Source of the DNA: Selenobaculum gibii
GTDB lineage: Bacteria > Bacillota > Negativicutes > ICN-92133
Reading direction: 5' to 3'
DNA: 64,000 bases
Assembly (NCBI RefSeq): GCF_030273445.1
Contig: NZ_CP120678.1
Location: 2,085,501 to 2,149,500, forward strand
In this document: piece after piece, positions 44,201 through 53,455 of the stretch
Layout: each line of letters begins with the position of its first letter
Numbering within the stretch: position 1 is the stretch's first letter
The notes under the pieces: model-generated
What the model saw: the letters and a program-made list of their open reading frames with translations, nothing else
What the model was told of the DNA's origin: nothing
The model's database searches: none
Position numbers and translations under genes: made by a program

Positions 44201-44473
44201 TCAGGTATTATCTTTTTGCCAACGTTTTAATTTTGGAAAATATTCTCCCATCATTTTTCTAGCTGAAGCTTCAGATATTTCTTTATGTGCAGCTGCCATA
44301 TGCGGAACACAAAATTCTATCATTTCTTCCATAGAGCAATTAGCGACGAATTTTCCATTTTCATAGCAATATTTACAATACTCCTTACTTTTAGCCCCAT
44401 CAGCTTCCGTACCATACATTTCTTCTGAATTCCCCATTGGCATACCACAACTTTGGCAATATTTTTCTTCCAT
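44201..44473 (-). CDS. Small zinc-ribbon protein
   Basis: A 90-residue protein opening MEEKYCQSCGMPMG, with a second cysteine pair in EYCKYCYENGKF and a further Cys in VANCSMEEMIEFCVPHM. This matches a putative zinc-ribbon domain (often annotated as 'zinc ribbon domain', PF12674-like) found alone or attached to AraC-type effector domains. Two CxxC knuckles probably bind one zinc ion. Function unknown. Good ribosome site AAAGGGAGA upstream. Confidence 0.85.
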   Translation of the reverse strand: MEEKYCQSCGMPMGNSEEMYGTEADGAKSKEYCKYCYENGKFVANCSMEEMIEFCVPHMAAAHKEISEASARKMMGEYFPKLKRWQKDNT

Positions 44474-44566
44474 TTAAATTCTCCCTTTTATTTTTTATTC
44501 TTAATATGTCGTATATAATTAAACAATTTCGATTATAAAAACACCATAAACTTTTTCTAGTATAAA

Positions 44567-45412
44567 TTAATTCTGCTTACGTTTTTCTTCAAGATTTCGT
44601 AAGATATGTTGCTCAAATCCTCGAATATTTCTTACTATGTCAATTGCCTCAATAAGGGAACGATATTCTTCCCCTATATTAGTCTTGATATTTTTCGCTA
44701 TATCAATATCTAAAATTTTAAACTCCTCTTTGCATGAAGAAAATCTTTCTCCTAAATACTTAATTAAAGTAATTTCATCTTCTTCAAAAATACTATTAAT
44801 AATTAATATATCCTTTGCTTCCAAGAATCTATAGATAACTATATCAATAGGTGCCCATTTTATCTTTTTATACAAATTAGAAAATTTTCCTGCAAAATTT
44901 TCGGCACTCTCTCCAGTATTAAAATTTAATTTGTTCCATAAACTCCAGTCACATTTTTCTAAAAATAAGCTTTCATACCTTATTGCATACAAAATAATGT
45001 CATTTATCGAATTTCCCTTACAACATGGCATATCCTCTATTACGTTATAATTTTGATTCAATTCAATAATTTTACTTTGCCTTTTCTCACATTCTAGCAA
45101 AAAATCAGCTAATTCAGTGAATAGATGAACAGCATAACTGTTTCTCAACTGGTTATGTTTTCTCCACTCTGGATAACGGGCCGTTACAAAATAAAATATC
45201 ACACTGCAAATTATCGTTAAAGCAATTGCTAATAAAACTTCGCTCTGCACTCTAAATAATTGATAATTCTCATTTATATAAATTGTCCATATACTTAATC
45301 CTAATAAGATAAAAAAAATCTTTTCTATAAATTTAAAGCTCTCAAAATAAAAATTCATCTTGCAAAAAAAACCATGTAAAAATCTCCCATTATTTTTAAA
45401 ACCAATATTCAA
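44567..45412 (-). CDS. Membrane-anchored protein of unknown function
   Basis: A 281-residue protein. Two membrane helices near the N-terminus (about residues 30-47 and 55-76) are followed by an approximately 200-residue cytoplasmic, largely helical domain with clusters of Lys, Glu and Asn. No catalytic motif is visible. The start is probably TTG at 45412, supported by AAGGGGTG upstream; ATG 45358 is an alternative. Codon use is more AT-rich than in the housekeeping genes nearby and the flanks are degenerate, so it may be acquired. I do not assign a function. Confidence 0.6.
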   Translation of the reverse strand: MNIGFKNNGRFLHGFFCKMNFYFESFKFIEKIFFILLGLSIWTIYINENYQLFRVQSEVLLAIALTIICSVIFYFVTARYPEWRKHNQLRNSYAVHLFTELADFLLECEKRQSKIIELNQNYNVIEDMPCCKGNSINDIILYAIRYESLFLEKCDWSLWNKLNFNTGESAENFAGKFSNLYKKIKWAPIDIVIYRFLEAKDILIINSIFEEDEITLIKYLGERFSSCKEEFKILDIDIAKNIKTNIGEEYRSLIEAIDIVRNIRGFEQHILRNLEEKRKQN

Positions 45413-45763
45413 ATTTTACACCCCTTCCATTAAAGTTAAATTTAGCCAGGTATAGATTTTACCAAACTTCATTTTACTAAGAAAATAATATCTAATTTAA
45501 ATTAGAATTAGAGAATCAAACTTTTTCCTTTATTGCTTGCTACTATCATATTTTCTCCCCCAATTAATTATCGTACATTTATTCTATCTTCTTAATAAAA
45601 ATGTAGAAATTTGTTGTAATTAGTCGTTTTTATATTGATTATCCATTTCGATAATCGGTAATAATTCTCCTCTATAAAAGGTTCTTTAAAAAATCTATAG
45701 TCTTAATTTTTCTCCGAGGTCTCTTTAATTTGATAATTCCCTGCTCTATAGTAGCTACTTTTT

Positions 45764-45799
45764 AAAATAAAACTTTATCTTACGATAAAGTTTTATTTT
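45764..45799. terminator. Perfect 16-bp hairpin upstream of the Eis-type pseudogene
   Basis: Stem 45764-45779 with 45784-45799 and a TTAC loop, AT-rich and T-ended in both directions. A second small hairpin (GAAATACT/AGTATTTC) follows at 45811-45831. The rest of 45413-45857 shows no gene. Confidence 0.55.
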
Positions 45800-45857
45800 A
45801 ATATTGCTGTGAAATACTATTAAAGTATTTCATGTATTTTATCATAGGAGTAATAGA

Positions 45858-47070
45858 ATGAAGAAAAAGAATTTAAAAATGAAAAGAGTCAGTATCGAAC
45901 ATCTTGATCAATACAATCAATTACTACGATATGTTTTTCAAGTTACGGAAAATGATCTTAATAAAATAGGCTGGGAAGAAAAGGACATACAACTGGCCAA
46001 ATTCCCCACATTGGAAAAAGCAAACGTTTTAGGCTGGTTTGATAGAGATACCCTCATCTCTCAAGTCGCGGTATATCCTATGAAAGTTCGTATTTTTAAT
46101 CGCACTTATGACATGGGTGGATTAACAGGCGTGGGTACTTATCCTGAATATTCTAATCAAGGCTTAATGCATAAATTGTTATATCAAGTCTTAAATGAAA
46201 TGAGAAATAAAAAACAATTTATTTCTTATTTATATCCATATTCTATCCCATATTATCGAAGAAAAGGCTGGGAAATTATCTCTGATAAAATCACTTATGA
46301 AATCTGCGATTACCAGCTTCCCAAAAGACAACAAGTCGGCGGAGATGTCCGTCGTGTCTCCACAGATAGCGACAGCTTAAAAGAAGCTTATCATAGATTT
46401 GCTTATCAAACTCACGGTGCTTTCTTTATTAAGAGACGACCTGGCTTGGAATGAGTATTGGTTATGGGATTCTGACGACTTAATGGCAGCAATATACTAT
46501 AATGAAGATGAAAAACCAGACGGGTATGTAATCTATTGGATTGCCGACGATATATTTCATATCAAAGATATTATTTTTCTAAATGAAGATGCTCGATTAG
46601 GTTTATGGAACTTTATTGGTGCACATTTCTCAATGATTTCTAAAGTTATAGGAAACACCTTTACAGATGAACCTTTAGCTTTTTTGTTAGAAGATGCAAA
46701 TATCAAGGAAACGATTTCTCCTTATTTTATGGCAAGAATCGTTGACTTTGAACAATTCATTCAACTTTATCCCTTCAAAACCTCCATTATAGATAGAGAA
46801 TGGACTTTTACACTACACGATCCATTGCTTTCATGGAATCAAGGAACCTTCACACTTAAAATTTCAAAAAATGGTGAGGGATCTACTAGTCGTTCATTGA
46901 AAAAGTGTCATGATAAAATTGATATTCAAACTTTAACAACTATGCTATTAGGATATAAACGACCAGATTATCTGCACAAAATTGGTCGAATCGAGTGTAC
47001 GCCTCAAACAATAGATATGCTAGAAGATGCAATAGAACAGCAAACTCCGTACTTCTCGGATTATTTTTAA
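45858..47070 (+). pseudogene. Frameshifted Eis-type GNAT N-acetyltransferase
   Basis: Two overlapping frames together form one protein of about 400 residues. The first (45858-46454) has the GNAT acetyl-CoA region with MGGLTGVGTYPEYSNQGLMHKLL and ends abruptly. The second frame (+1) carries on from about 46430 with RDDLAWNEYWLWDSDD through an SCP2-like C-terminal half ending in QTPYFSDYF. The junction is in TTTATTAAGAGACGACC: removing one base near 46430 restores GAFFI-RDDLAW. Both halves look otherwise intact, so the lesion is recent or a sequencing error. Eis-type enzymes acetylate amines, including aminoglycosides in some species; the role here is unknown. Confidence 0.8.
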
Positions 47071-47137
47071 TAATGTTTTTAGTATTAGGTCGATTAAAAT
47101 TCCCCAACCTCTTGTTTCATTTTAAATATTCTCCAAA

Positions 47138-47186
47138 ATAGTAAAATCCGTTAAGAGTTTCATCTTAACGGATTTTACTATTTTAT
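47138..47186. terminator. Terminator after the Eis-type pseudogene
   Basis: A stem of about 22 bp (around TAAAATCCGTTAAGA and TCTTAACGGATTTTA) with a GTTTCA loop and U-rich ends. Confidence 0.8.
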
Positions 47187-47255
47187 CATAACTTTTTTAC
47201 TATCCTCTATAATAAGCATACTGAATTCAACCTATTATTTCTATGGGATTTTTCA

Positions 47256-47632
47256 TTACTTATTAAAAAAACGACCTACTTCTTCATACTGTGGTTCTAT
47301 AACCATATTTCCTGTCTTATCTATAAATCCCCATTTATTATCTTTCTTTGCAGAAATAAAACCATTATAACCATCTGGAACTTCATCAAATTCTATTGGT
47401 AATACACCTGTTCCATCTATATTACAATAACCTTCTTTCTTATCTTTTTTCACGCCAAAAACATTACCCCGAAGTTTCATAAATTGCAGGAACTATTTCT
47501 TTTCTGCTTTTATCAAATCATGCTAGCTGTAGAATTAACAAGTTGATTTAATTCAGCACCATAAGCAATATGCCCATATATTGCTATCATCACCCCAAGC
47601 AATACCGCTGCAAATTTTGGCCTAACTTTCAT
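47256..47632 (-). pseudogene. Decayed secreted WG-repeat protein
   Basis: On the minus strand an ATG at 47632 behind AAAAGGAG encodes a signal peptide (MKVRPKFAAVLLGVMIAIYG... to AYGAELNQ) and stops after about 39 codons. In a second frame FDKSRKEIVPAIYETSG follows. In a third frame comes GYCNIDGTGVLPIEFDEV and KWGFIDKTGNMVIEPQYEEV, the hallmark of WG (beta-propeller-like) repeats. Family members are much longer, so internal deletion plus at least two frameshifts have occurred. The 74-codon frame at the 3' end is not a real stand-alone gene. Confidence 0.75.
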
Positions 47633-47784
47633 TTAGCCATCTCCTTTTAATTATCTAAAATAATTTTATTTCAAAATCCAAAGCTCCCTGCATTGCATCT
47701 CGTATAATAAAATGATACAATCTATCCGTTAACCAAAATTTAATACAAGTTAACTGATAAATTATATTTTTGTGGAGGATTTTT

Positions 47785-48489
47785 ATGGTTTTATTTATTA
47801 ACGGTTGGGCAACAAATAAAACAATCTGGTCTAAGCTTCACTTAAGACAAAATAGTAATTTTTATGATGTCTCTTTGCACAAAAGTTTTTCCGACTTAGA
47901 ACATCAGCTTTATCATCTTTACAAAAAATCTTCTCATCCGCTAACATTAATTGGTTGGTCTCTAGGAGGGATGCTCGCTTTAGAACTTGCGCATCAACAT
48001 CCAAGAAAAATAAAAAAACTTATTCTAATATCATCAACTGCAAAATTTGTTCAAGACGAAACATATCCTTGTGGCCTAAATGAAATTATCGTAAAAAACT
48101 TGTCTAGAAAAATACATAGAAATTCCATCGCTGCACAAAAAGAATTTTATAAGTTAATGTTTTCGATCGAAGAACAATCTTTTCAACAAGAATTTATCCA
48201 AGAGCAATTCCCAGCAATGCTCGTAAGCAATATAGATAACCTACAAGAAAATTTACAATATTTATTGCAAAAAGATTTACGGAATATTTTAAAGGAGATA
48301 AAAATTCCTACGCAAATTATTCACGGAACCTCTGATAAAATATGTCCTGTCGACGCAGGTAAATATTTATATGAACATTTATTTAATGCTGAGCTTACCT
48401 TACTACCCACTTGCGGTCATATTCCATTTCTGACACAGCAAAAAGCTTGCGAGAAAATATTTTTTTCGCAAGGCAAGGAGGATGTTTAA
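47785..48489 (+). CDS. bioH: Pimeloyl-ACP methyl ester esterase (BioH-like alpha/beta hydrolase)
   Basis: A 234-residue alpha/beta hydrolase. The nucleophile elbow is LIGWSLGGMLALEL (Ser about residue 65), Asp is in IIHGTSDKICP and the catalytic His in TCGHIPFL. In biotin synthesis BioH removes the methyl ester from pimeloyl-ACP after chain building. The gene ends one base before bioC starts, which supports the role. GGAGG precedes ATG 47785; the frame extends five codons upstream without a ribosome site. Confidence 0.85.
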   Translation: MVLFINGWATNKTIWSKLHLRQNSNFYDVSLHKSFSDLEHQLYHLYKKSSHPLTLIGWSLGGMLALELAHQHPRKIKKLILISSTAKFVQDETYPCGLNEIIVKNLSRKIHRNSIAAQKEFYKLMFSIEEQSFQQEFIQEQFPAMLVSNIDNLQENLQYLLQKDLRNILKEIKIPTQIIHGTSDKICPVDAGKYLYEHLFNAELTLLPTCGHIPFLTQQKACEKIFFSQGKEDV

Positions 48490-49284
48490 ATGTTAAACAA
48501 AAATATGATTACCAAACATTTTTCAAAAGCTGCTAAAGAATATGATGAATATGCAAAAGTACAAAAGAAAATGGCGTTGGTCCTAAATGATTTGTTAGAA
48601 GAGAAATCAAATTACGAAATTTTAGAAATTGGGTGTGGAACTGGATATTTAACAAAAATTCTTGCTGATAAATTTCCAGATGCGAATATTTTAGCCACAG
48701 ATATTTCTCCCGATATGATTGAATCAGCCAAATACAAATTATCTAACTATCAAAATATTACTTACGCTATTTTAGATGGCGAAAAAATTTCAACCGATAA
48801 AAAATATGATCTAATTATCTCTAACGCAGTTTTTCAATGGTTTTCAGATTATAATCAAACATTTCAACGTTTTTTCGAATGTTTAAATCCCAATGGGTAC
48901 TTAATCTATTCTACCTTTGGGCCTAAAACTTTTATCGAGCTCAGTCAATCTTTTACCTATGCATATCAAAAAAATCAGATAAAACAAAACTATATTATCG
49001 GACCTTCTTTTTCCAAAATGAATGAACTCATTAATATTTCCACTAGCATAGGTTTCATTTCCACGCATCAAGAAAAATTCTATACAGAATATTTTCCTTC
49101 TCCTAAAGATTTTTTACGAAGCATAAAAAAAATTGGTGCAAATAATTCTTCACAAGCAGACCATGTTCTTGTTAATAAAAAAGTTATGACAGATATGCTC
49201 ACTTATTATGAAGATACGTTCTCTAAAGATGATCAAGTATACACAACCTATCATGCTATTTACGGAAAAAATCAAAAAGTTTAG
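48490..49284 (+). CDS. bioC: Malonyl-ACP O-methyltransferase
   Basis: A 264-residue SAM-dependent methyltransferase that methylates malonyl-ACP to start pimelate synthesis. It opens MITKHFSKAAKEYDEYAKVQKKMA, the BioC N-terminal signature. The SAM motif is ILEIGCGTGYLT (about residues 40-51), with ATDISPDMIE and ISNAVFQWFSD. It is coupled to bioH (stop and start adjacent; AAGGAGG inside bioH). The other biotin genes (bioF, A, D, B) are not in the window. Confidence 0.92.
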   Translation: MLNKNMITKHFSKAAKEYDEYAKVQKKMALVLNDLLEEKSNYEILEIGCGTGYLTKILADKFPDANILATDISPDMIESAKYKLSNYQNITYAILDGEKISTDKKYDLIISNAVFQWFSDYNQTFQRFFECLNPNGYLIYSTFGPKTFIELSQSFTYAYQKNQIKQNYIIGPSFSKMNELINISTSIGFISTHQEKFYTEYFPSPKDFLRSIKKIGANNSSQADHVLVNKKVMTDMLTYYEDTFSKDDQVYTTYHAIYGKNQKV

Positions 49285-49405
49285 AGTGATTTTTGAATAA
49301 AGTACCGTTGATCTTCATTAAGACGAACTTAACTTATTCATTTACATACATAATAAATATTTCTTTATTAAAAATTAAAATAAAAATATTATTTCTACAG
49401 CAAAT

Positions 49406-49441
49406 AAAATATCCTGTCCTCATACAAGAACAGGATATTTT
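49406..49441 (+). terminator. Terminator of bioHC
   Basis: AAAATATCCTGT pairs with ACAGGATATTTT. It lies about 120 bp after the bioC stop; an overlapping role for the convergent HAD gene is possible. Confidence 0.75.
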
Positions 49442-49512
49442 ATCGAACTCAACCTTCTCAAATTCAGAATAAGTTCTCTTTTCTACTAAGATTTATTACC
49501 TTTTTATTTTTA

Positions 49513-50592
49513 TTATTGAGCAGCAGCTCTTTTAACTTCAGGTCCATAAATTGTTTTGAAGTCATTTTTCATAGAAATAGCTACCCATCCATTTTCCTTT
49601 GCACTCTTTGCCATTGAATCAGCTTTCTTTTGGTTGCCAAGTTCGCGATCAAGATCATCACAAAGAAGTGTAAATGCATCACTCTTATATTTATTGTTTA
49701 TTATCGTATATTGGAACATACTAGCATCACCACTGCTATTACCAAATGCTAATACTGGCTGTTTACCAATTTCTTGTGCGATATTAGAGACTTTATTCAT
49801 TTTTACATTTTTGCGTAAGAACTCACCACGGATAATTCGATCGTCTTTTGCATAAACATAATCAAGTCCATCTTTTCCATTTTGATGCGATGCAAGAATA
49901 TCAGCATCCGTTCCAATTACATTATTTGGCGCAATCTTCATAATACCATCAACTAAAATACGTAACGCAGGTCTATCACTACCAGATACGATATAAACAG
50001 TGAAGTCGTTTGCCTGGAGATAGGAAACAACTTCTACCATTGGTAAATAGAAAGATTCTCCACGTTTTAAATTGGTCAATCCTTCAGCAGGAGTTTCCAT
50101 GAATTTTTTCACATAATTTTCATATTCGGGGAAAGTCATTCCTGCAAATGCTTTTGATTGTGCAATAGCTTCTTTAAGTTCCATATCTTCTGGAAGATGT
50201 CTTGCATCAATTGCAGCTTTTACAACTTTAGCATAATCTTTATCTTCCGGAGAAGCATTATATGTAGGATCATCTAATACACGGTCCAAGTACATCATCC
50301 ATTCAAAATAAGACGGTGTAGTTTCACAGATTAGTGTACCATCCAAATCGAATACTGCAATTCGGTCTTCAACAGGAATAAAATTAGCACTTTTTTTGTT
50401 TGTAACATCTTTAACATAGTTAACAAGAGTCTGCTTTGCTGGAGAATTATCCGCCCAATACTTAAAATCTCCGGCTTTTGATACATGAATATTAGCGATT
50501 TCTTCACGAGATGCTGCCTGTGTACAAGTGGCAATGCCTATCGCCATGGCAAATACAAGGATAAATGAAACCAGTTTTTTCGTTTTATTCAT
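49513..50592 (-). CDS. Exported HAD-superfamily phosphatase
   Basis: A 359-residue protein with a signal peptide (hydrophobic core at about residues 8-22, cut after TQA near 27). HAD motif I is IAVFDLDGTLICETTPSYFEW (about residues 79-99), motif II is YIVSGSDRPALR, the Lys is in the following region, and motif III is LAFGNSSGDASMF. The large cap domain between motifs I and II is helical. Likely a periplasmic phosphomonoesterase or phosphonate-type hydrolase, related to exported HADs of proteobacteria. Substrate unknown. Monocistronic with AGGCAGA upstream. Confidence 0.87.
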   Translation of the reverse strand: MNKTKKLVSFILVFAMAIGIATCTQAASREEIANIHVSKAGDFKYWADNSPAKQTLVNYVKDVTNKKSANFIPVEDRIAVFDLDGTLICETTPSYFEWMMYLDRVLDDPTYNASPEDKDYAKVVKAAIDARHLPEDMELKEAIAQSKAFAGMTFPEYENYVKKFMETPAEGLTNLKRGESFYLPMVEVVSYLQANDFTVYIVSGSDRPALRILVDGIMKIAPNNVIGTDADILASHQNGKDGLDYVYAKDDRIIRGEFLRKNVKMNKVSNIAQEIGKQPVLAFGNSSGDASMFQYTIINNKYKSDAFTLLCDDLDRELGNQKKADSMAKSAKENGWVAISMKNDFKTIYGPEVKRAAAQ

Positions 50593-50764
50593 TTTTCTGC
50601 CTCCCTAAGAAATATTTTGTTACAACTCCAATATACTCCTTTTAAATTAAAAATTTTGTCATAATTTGTACTTAATATTTATTTAATGGTATTTTGCGCT
50701 AAAAAATACCCATTTCACTTTATTGTCAGACATATATCACATCGCAATTAACAATATAGAGTTG

Positions 50765-50793
50765 TTGACAACTAAAATTTATTATGATACTAT
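50765..50793 (+). promoter_or_regulatory. Strong promoter of the MATE gene
   Basis: Consensus TTGACA (50765-50770) and TACTAT (50788-50793) spaced by 17 bp; transcription should start near 50800, just at the structured leader. Confidence 0.7.
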
Positions 50794-50803
50794 TTTCTAC
50801 GTT

Positions 50804-50846
50804 CATCGGAGACTTGTAATCGCAATTACAACGGTCGGATAAGATG
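50804..50846 (+). promoter_or_regulatory. Candidate aptamer-like fold in the MATE leader
   Basis: CATC (50804-50807) pairs with GATG (50843-50846) and GAC (50811-50813) with GTC (50834-50836). TTGTAAT pairs with ATTACAA (50814-50820 with 50825-50831). GGA and GGATAA form a purine-rich internal loop. The 3' strand shares bases with the 5' arm of the terminator that follows, so the folds exclude each other. I recognise no riboswitch class. Confidence 0.45.
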
Positions 50847-50886
50847 TCGGGGGATCGCCCGGTATTTTATCCGGCTTTTTTTGTTT
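50834..50886 (+). terminator. Intrinsic terminator in the MATE leader
   Basis: GTCGGATAA (50834-50842) pairs with TTATCCGGC (50867-50875), and CGGG with CCCG in the upper stem. A run of eight T follows. It lies between promoter and gene, 15 bp before the start codon, so it must be read through or prevented for expression. Confidence 0.85.
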
Positions 50887-50901
50887 TTAGGAGGATAAGA
50901 A

Positions 50902-52239
50902 TTGGAACAAAAAAATACTTTTACTGAAGGTGCTATTCTTGTACCTTTGCTTAAATTTTCTTTACCGATTTTGTTCGCCATATTTCTTCAGGCTATGTAT
51001 GGCGCTGTTGATCTAATAATTGTAGGCCAGTTTGGCGATGCTTCTGGCGTGTCTGCAGTTGCTACTGGCGGTCAAATTATGCAAACTATTACAGGAATTA
51101 TCACAGGCTTAACAATGGGCACTACTGTATTGCTTGGGCAAAAAATAGGTGCTCAAAATAAATCTGGCGCCGCAAAAACGATGGGAGCATCCATTTGTAT
51201 TTTTACAGCAATCGCAATAATCTTGACTATACTATTATTAATTTTCGCCCGTCCTCTAGCCACACTTCTTAATACGCCTGTTGAAGCATTTGAAAAAACT
51301 GTTCAATATACAATGATCTGCTCATCAGGTTTAATTTTTATTGTAGCGTATAATGTCATTAGTGGTATTTTTAGAGGCCTTGGCAATTCCAAACTTCCAT
51401 TAATTTTTGTTATTATCGCATGCATAGTAAACATCTTAGGAGATTTACTTTTAATTGGTTTTTTTAAACTTGATGCAGTCGGAGCCGCTATAGCTACTGT
51501 GCTTGCACAAGCACTAAGTGTTATTTTATCTATTATGATAATTAAAAGAAAAAAACTCCCCTTTAATTTTTCCAAAAAGCATATTAGCTTTCATAAAAAT
51601 GAAACAAAAAAAATATTATTACTTGGTTCTCCAATAGCACTACAAGACGCACTCACCAATCTTTCCTTCTTGATTATTACCGCAATTGTAAACGTGCTAG
51701 GTCTCGTTGCATCGGCCGCCGTAGGAGTAAGTGAAAAAATTGTAATCTTTATCATGTTGATTCCTATAGCCTACATGTCTGCCATTTCAGCATTTTCAGC
51801 GCAAAATATCGGAGCAAGAAAACCAAATCGAGCTAGGCTTGCTATGTTTTACGGCATGGCAACTTCTCTAATTTTCGGCTTTATTATGTTTTATATTGCT
51901 TTCTTCCACGGAAATTTGATAGCGGAAATTTTTTCAACTGACAATGACGTAATTGAAGCATGTGCCGATTATATGAAATCGTATGCTATTGACTGCATTC
52001 TCGTTTCGATCCTATTTTGTTTTATGGGATATTTCAATGGTTGTGGCAGAACAATGTTTGTCATGATACAAGGTCTGCTTGCCGCATTTTTAATTCGTAT
52101 CCCATTTTCTTATTTTATGAGTAAAGTAGAGGGTGCCACAATGTTCGAAATAGGGCTTGCATCCCCTATTGCAACAACTTTGTCTATCATTCTTTGCATT
52201 ATGTATTACATTTTTAGTAATCGAAACGAGAAGCTTTAA
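50902..52239 (+). CDS. MATE-family multidrug/Na+ antiporter
   Basis: A 445-residue, 12-helix exporter of the MATE family (NorM/DinF superfamily). The opening TEGAILVPLLKFSLPILFAIFLQAMYGAVDLIIVGQFGDASGVSAVATGGQIMQ is typical, and both six-helix halves are present (second begins near residue 232, with GSPIALQDALTNLSFLIITAIVN). Likely exports cationic drugs or metabolites by Na+ or H+ antiport. Start TTG 50902 behind AGGAGG. Expression is probably controlled by the terminator-containing leader immediately upstream, which suggests that its substrate or a related stress is sensed by RNA or protein (inference). Confidence 0.92.
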   Translation: MEQKNTFTEGAILVPLLKFSLPILFAIFLQAMYGAVDLIIVGQFGDASGVSAVATGGQIMQTITGIITGLTMGTTVLLGQKIGAQNKSGAAKTMGASICIFTAIAIILTILLLIFARPLATLLNTPVEAFEKTVQYTMICSSGLIFIVAYNVISGIFRGLGNSKLPLIFVIIACIVNILGDLLLIGFFKLDAVGAAIATVLAQALSVILSIMIIKRKKLPFNFSKKHISFHKNETKKILLLGSPIALQDALTNLSFLIITAIVNVLGLVASAAVGVSEKIVIFIMLIPIAYMSAISAFSAQNIGARKPNRARLAMFYGMATSLIFGFIMFYIAFFHGNLIAEIFSTDNDVIEACADYMKSYAIDCILVSILFCFMGYFNGCGRTMFVMIQGLLAAFLIRIPFSYFMSKVEGATMFEIGLASPIATTLSIILCIMYYIFSNRNEKL

Positions 52240-52286
52240 ATTTATGTTCTAATTAGTCTTTACTAATCTTAATAATACTCATCATT

Positions 52287-52329
52287 ACTATATAGGCGTT
52301 AAGACCAAAAGTCTTAACGCCTATATAGT
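52287..52329. repeat. 19-bp perfect inverted repeat after the MATE gene
   Basis: ACTATATAGGCGTTAAGAC and its complement flank a CAAAA loop. It can form a very stable hairpin but lacks a T-run. The stretch from about 52300 to 52375 resembles one at about 56966-57035 (shared TTAAGACCA, AAGTCTTAAC and downstream AT-rich pattern, roughly 70% by eye), so it may be a dispersed repeat. Confidence 0.6.
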
Positions 52330-52444
52330 ATTTTAAGTAAATTTCCAAAATTGCATCTTTGTTACATATATTAAAATATCATATTTAAATAATTTTTATT
52401 TATAAAAATTTCAATTTAAATTTAGATTATACAAGAGAAGCATT

Positions 52445-53245
52445 TTATCTTTTCCCAACAAAAAGAGTCCCACCTCTTCCCCCCTTAACAATTTCATAAA
52501 TTCCTAATGGATTTTTCCCATTCATAATAATTGTATCAATTCCCTGCGAAGTTGCCATTTCTGCTGCTTGCACTTTCGTTTTCATGCCACCTGTACCACG
52601 CCGCGAACCAGCACCTCCAGCTAGAGATAAGATATGTTCATCTATCTTTGTGATGCATTCTATTAATTTTGCCTTTGGATAAAGGCGTGGATCACTATCA
52701 TAAAAACCGTTGATATCAGATAAAATAATAAGTTTTTTCGCCCTGCACAGTACTGCAACCACAGCCGAAAGCATATCATTGTCTCCAAACAATCTATCCT
52801 CTGACTCAATTTCAGTATAACTTACTGAATCATTTTCATTTACAACTGGAATAATTCCCATTTCAAGTAATGTGTTAAAGGTATTAATTAAATTTTCCTT
52901 TTTCTCCTCATTTTCCATATCTTCCGCATTCAACAAAATCTGTGCAATCGTTTTATCATAATTATTAAAAAATTTATCATATAAGTACATAATACTACAT
53001 TGTCCAACTGCTGCCGCCGCTTGTTTTAACCTCATACTCGTTGGCCGTTTTTTCATTTGTAACTTATTCGCTCCTATAGCAATCGCACCAGATGATACTA
53101 GAATAACTTCATACCCCATATTTTGAATGTCAGACAACACACAAGCAAGACGATCAAAAATTCTTAAGTCGCTTTTTCCTATATCATTGGTCAATGTAGA
53201 AGTACCAACTTTAACAACCATTCTATTGTTATACAAACTCATCAT
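52445..53245 (-). CDS. proB: Glutamate 5-kinase (short form without PUA domain)
   Basis: A 266-residue amino-acid kinase that phosphorylates glutamate, the first step in proline synthesis. Motifs are VKVGTSTLTND at the start, SSGAIAIGANKL, VNENDSVS with the following FGDNDMLSAVVAVL, and the GTGGMKTKVQAAEMA segment. The usual C-terminal PUA domain of longer ProB proteins is absent; the protein ends just after the kinase fold. No proA or proC is adjacent. Either of two adjacent ATG codons behind GAGG can be the start. Confidence 0.93.
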   Translation of the reverse strand: MMSLYNNRMVVKVGTSTLTNDIGKSDLRIFDRLACVLSDIQNMGYEVILVSSGAIAIGANKLQMKKRPTSMRLKQAAAAVGQCSIMYLYDKFFNNYDKTIAQILLNAEDMENEEKKENLINTFNTLLEMGIIPVVNENDSVSYTEIESEDRLFGDNDMLSAVVAVLCRAKKLIILSDINGFYDSDPRLYPKAKLIECITKIDEHILSLAGGAGSRRGTGGMKTKVQAAEMATSQGIDTIIMNGKNPLGIYEIVKGGRGGTLFVGKR

Positions 53246-53455
53246 ACTTACCTCATCTTTACAAATTATTTTCTTTCAAAAAACATCAAACTCATGAAAA
53301 TTTTTCAGCAATATCCCTGATTAAACTCTTGCTTTATCCAATTTATAAAACTTGAAATCTCACTAAAGGAAGTGTATCATAGTAAAATAAATCACAAAAG
53401 TGAATGTTTATCATGTTAACAATGATAAAATCAGATGAATATGAGGTAATATAAG

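Noticed and set aside
47256-47480. Stand-alone 74-residue WG-repeat gene
   Set aside because: Signal peptide and other WG fragments lie just upstream in other frames, so this is the end of a broken gene.
52445-53245. proB as a truncated pseudogene because it lacks the PUA domain
   Set aside because: All kinase motifs are intact and the protein ends cleanly after the kinase fold. Short glutamate 5-kinases exist in other bacteria.
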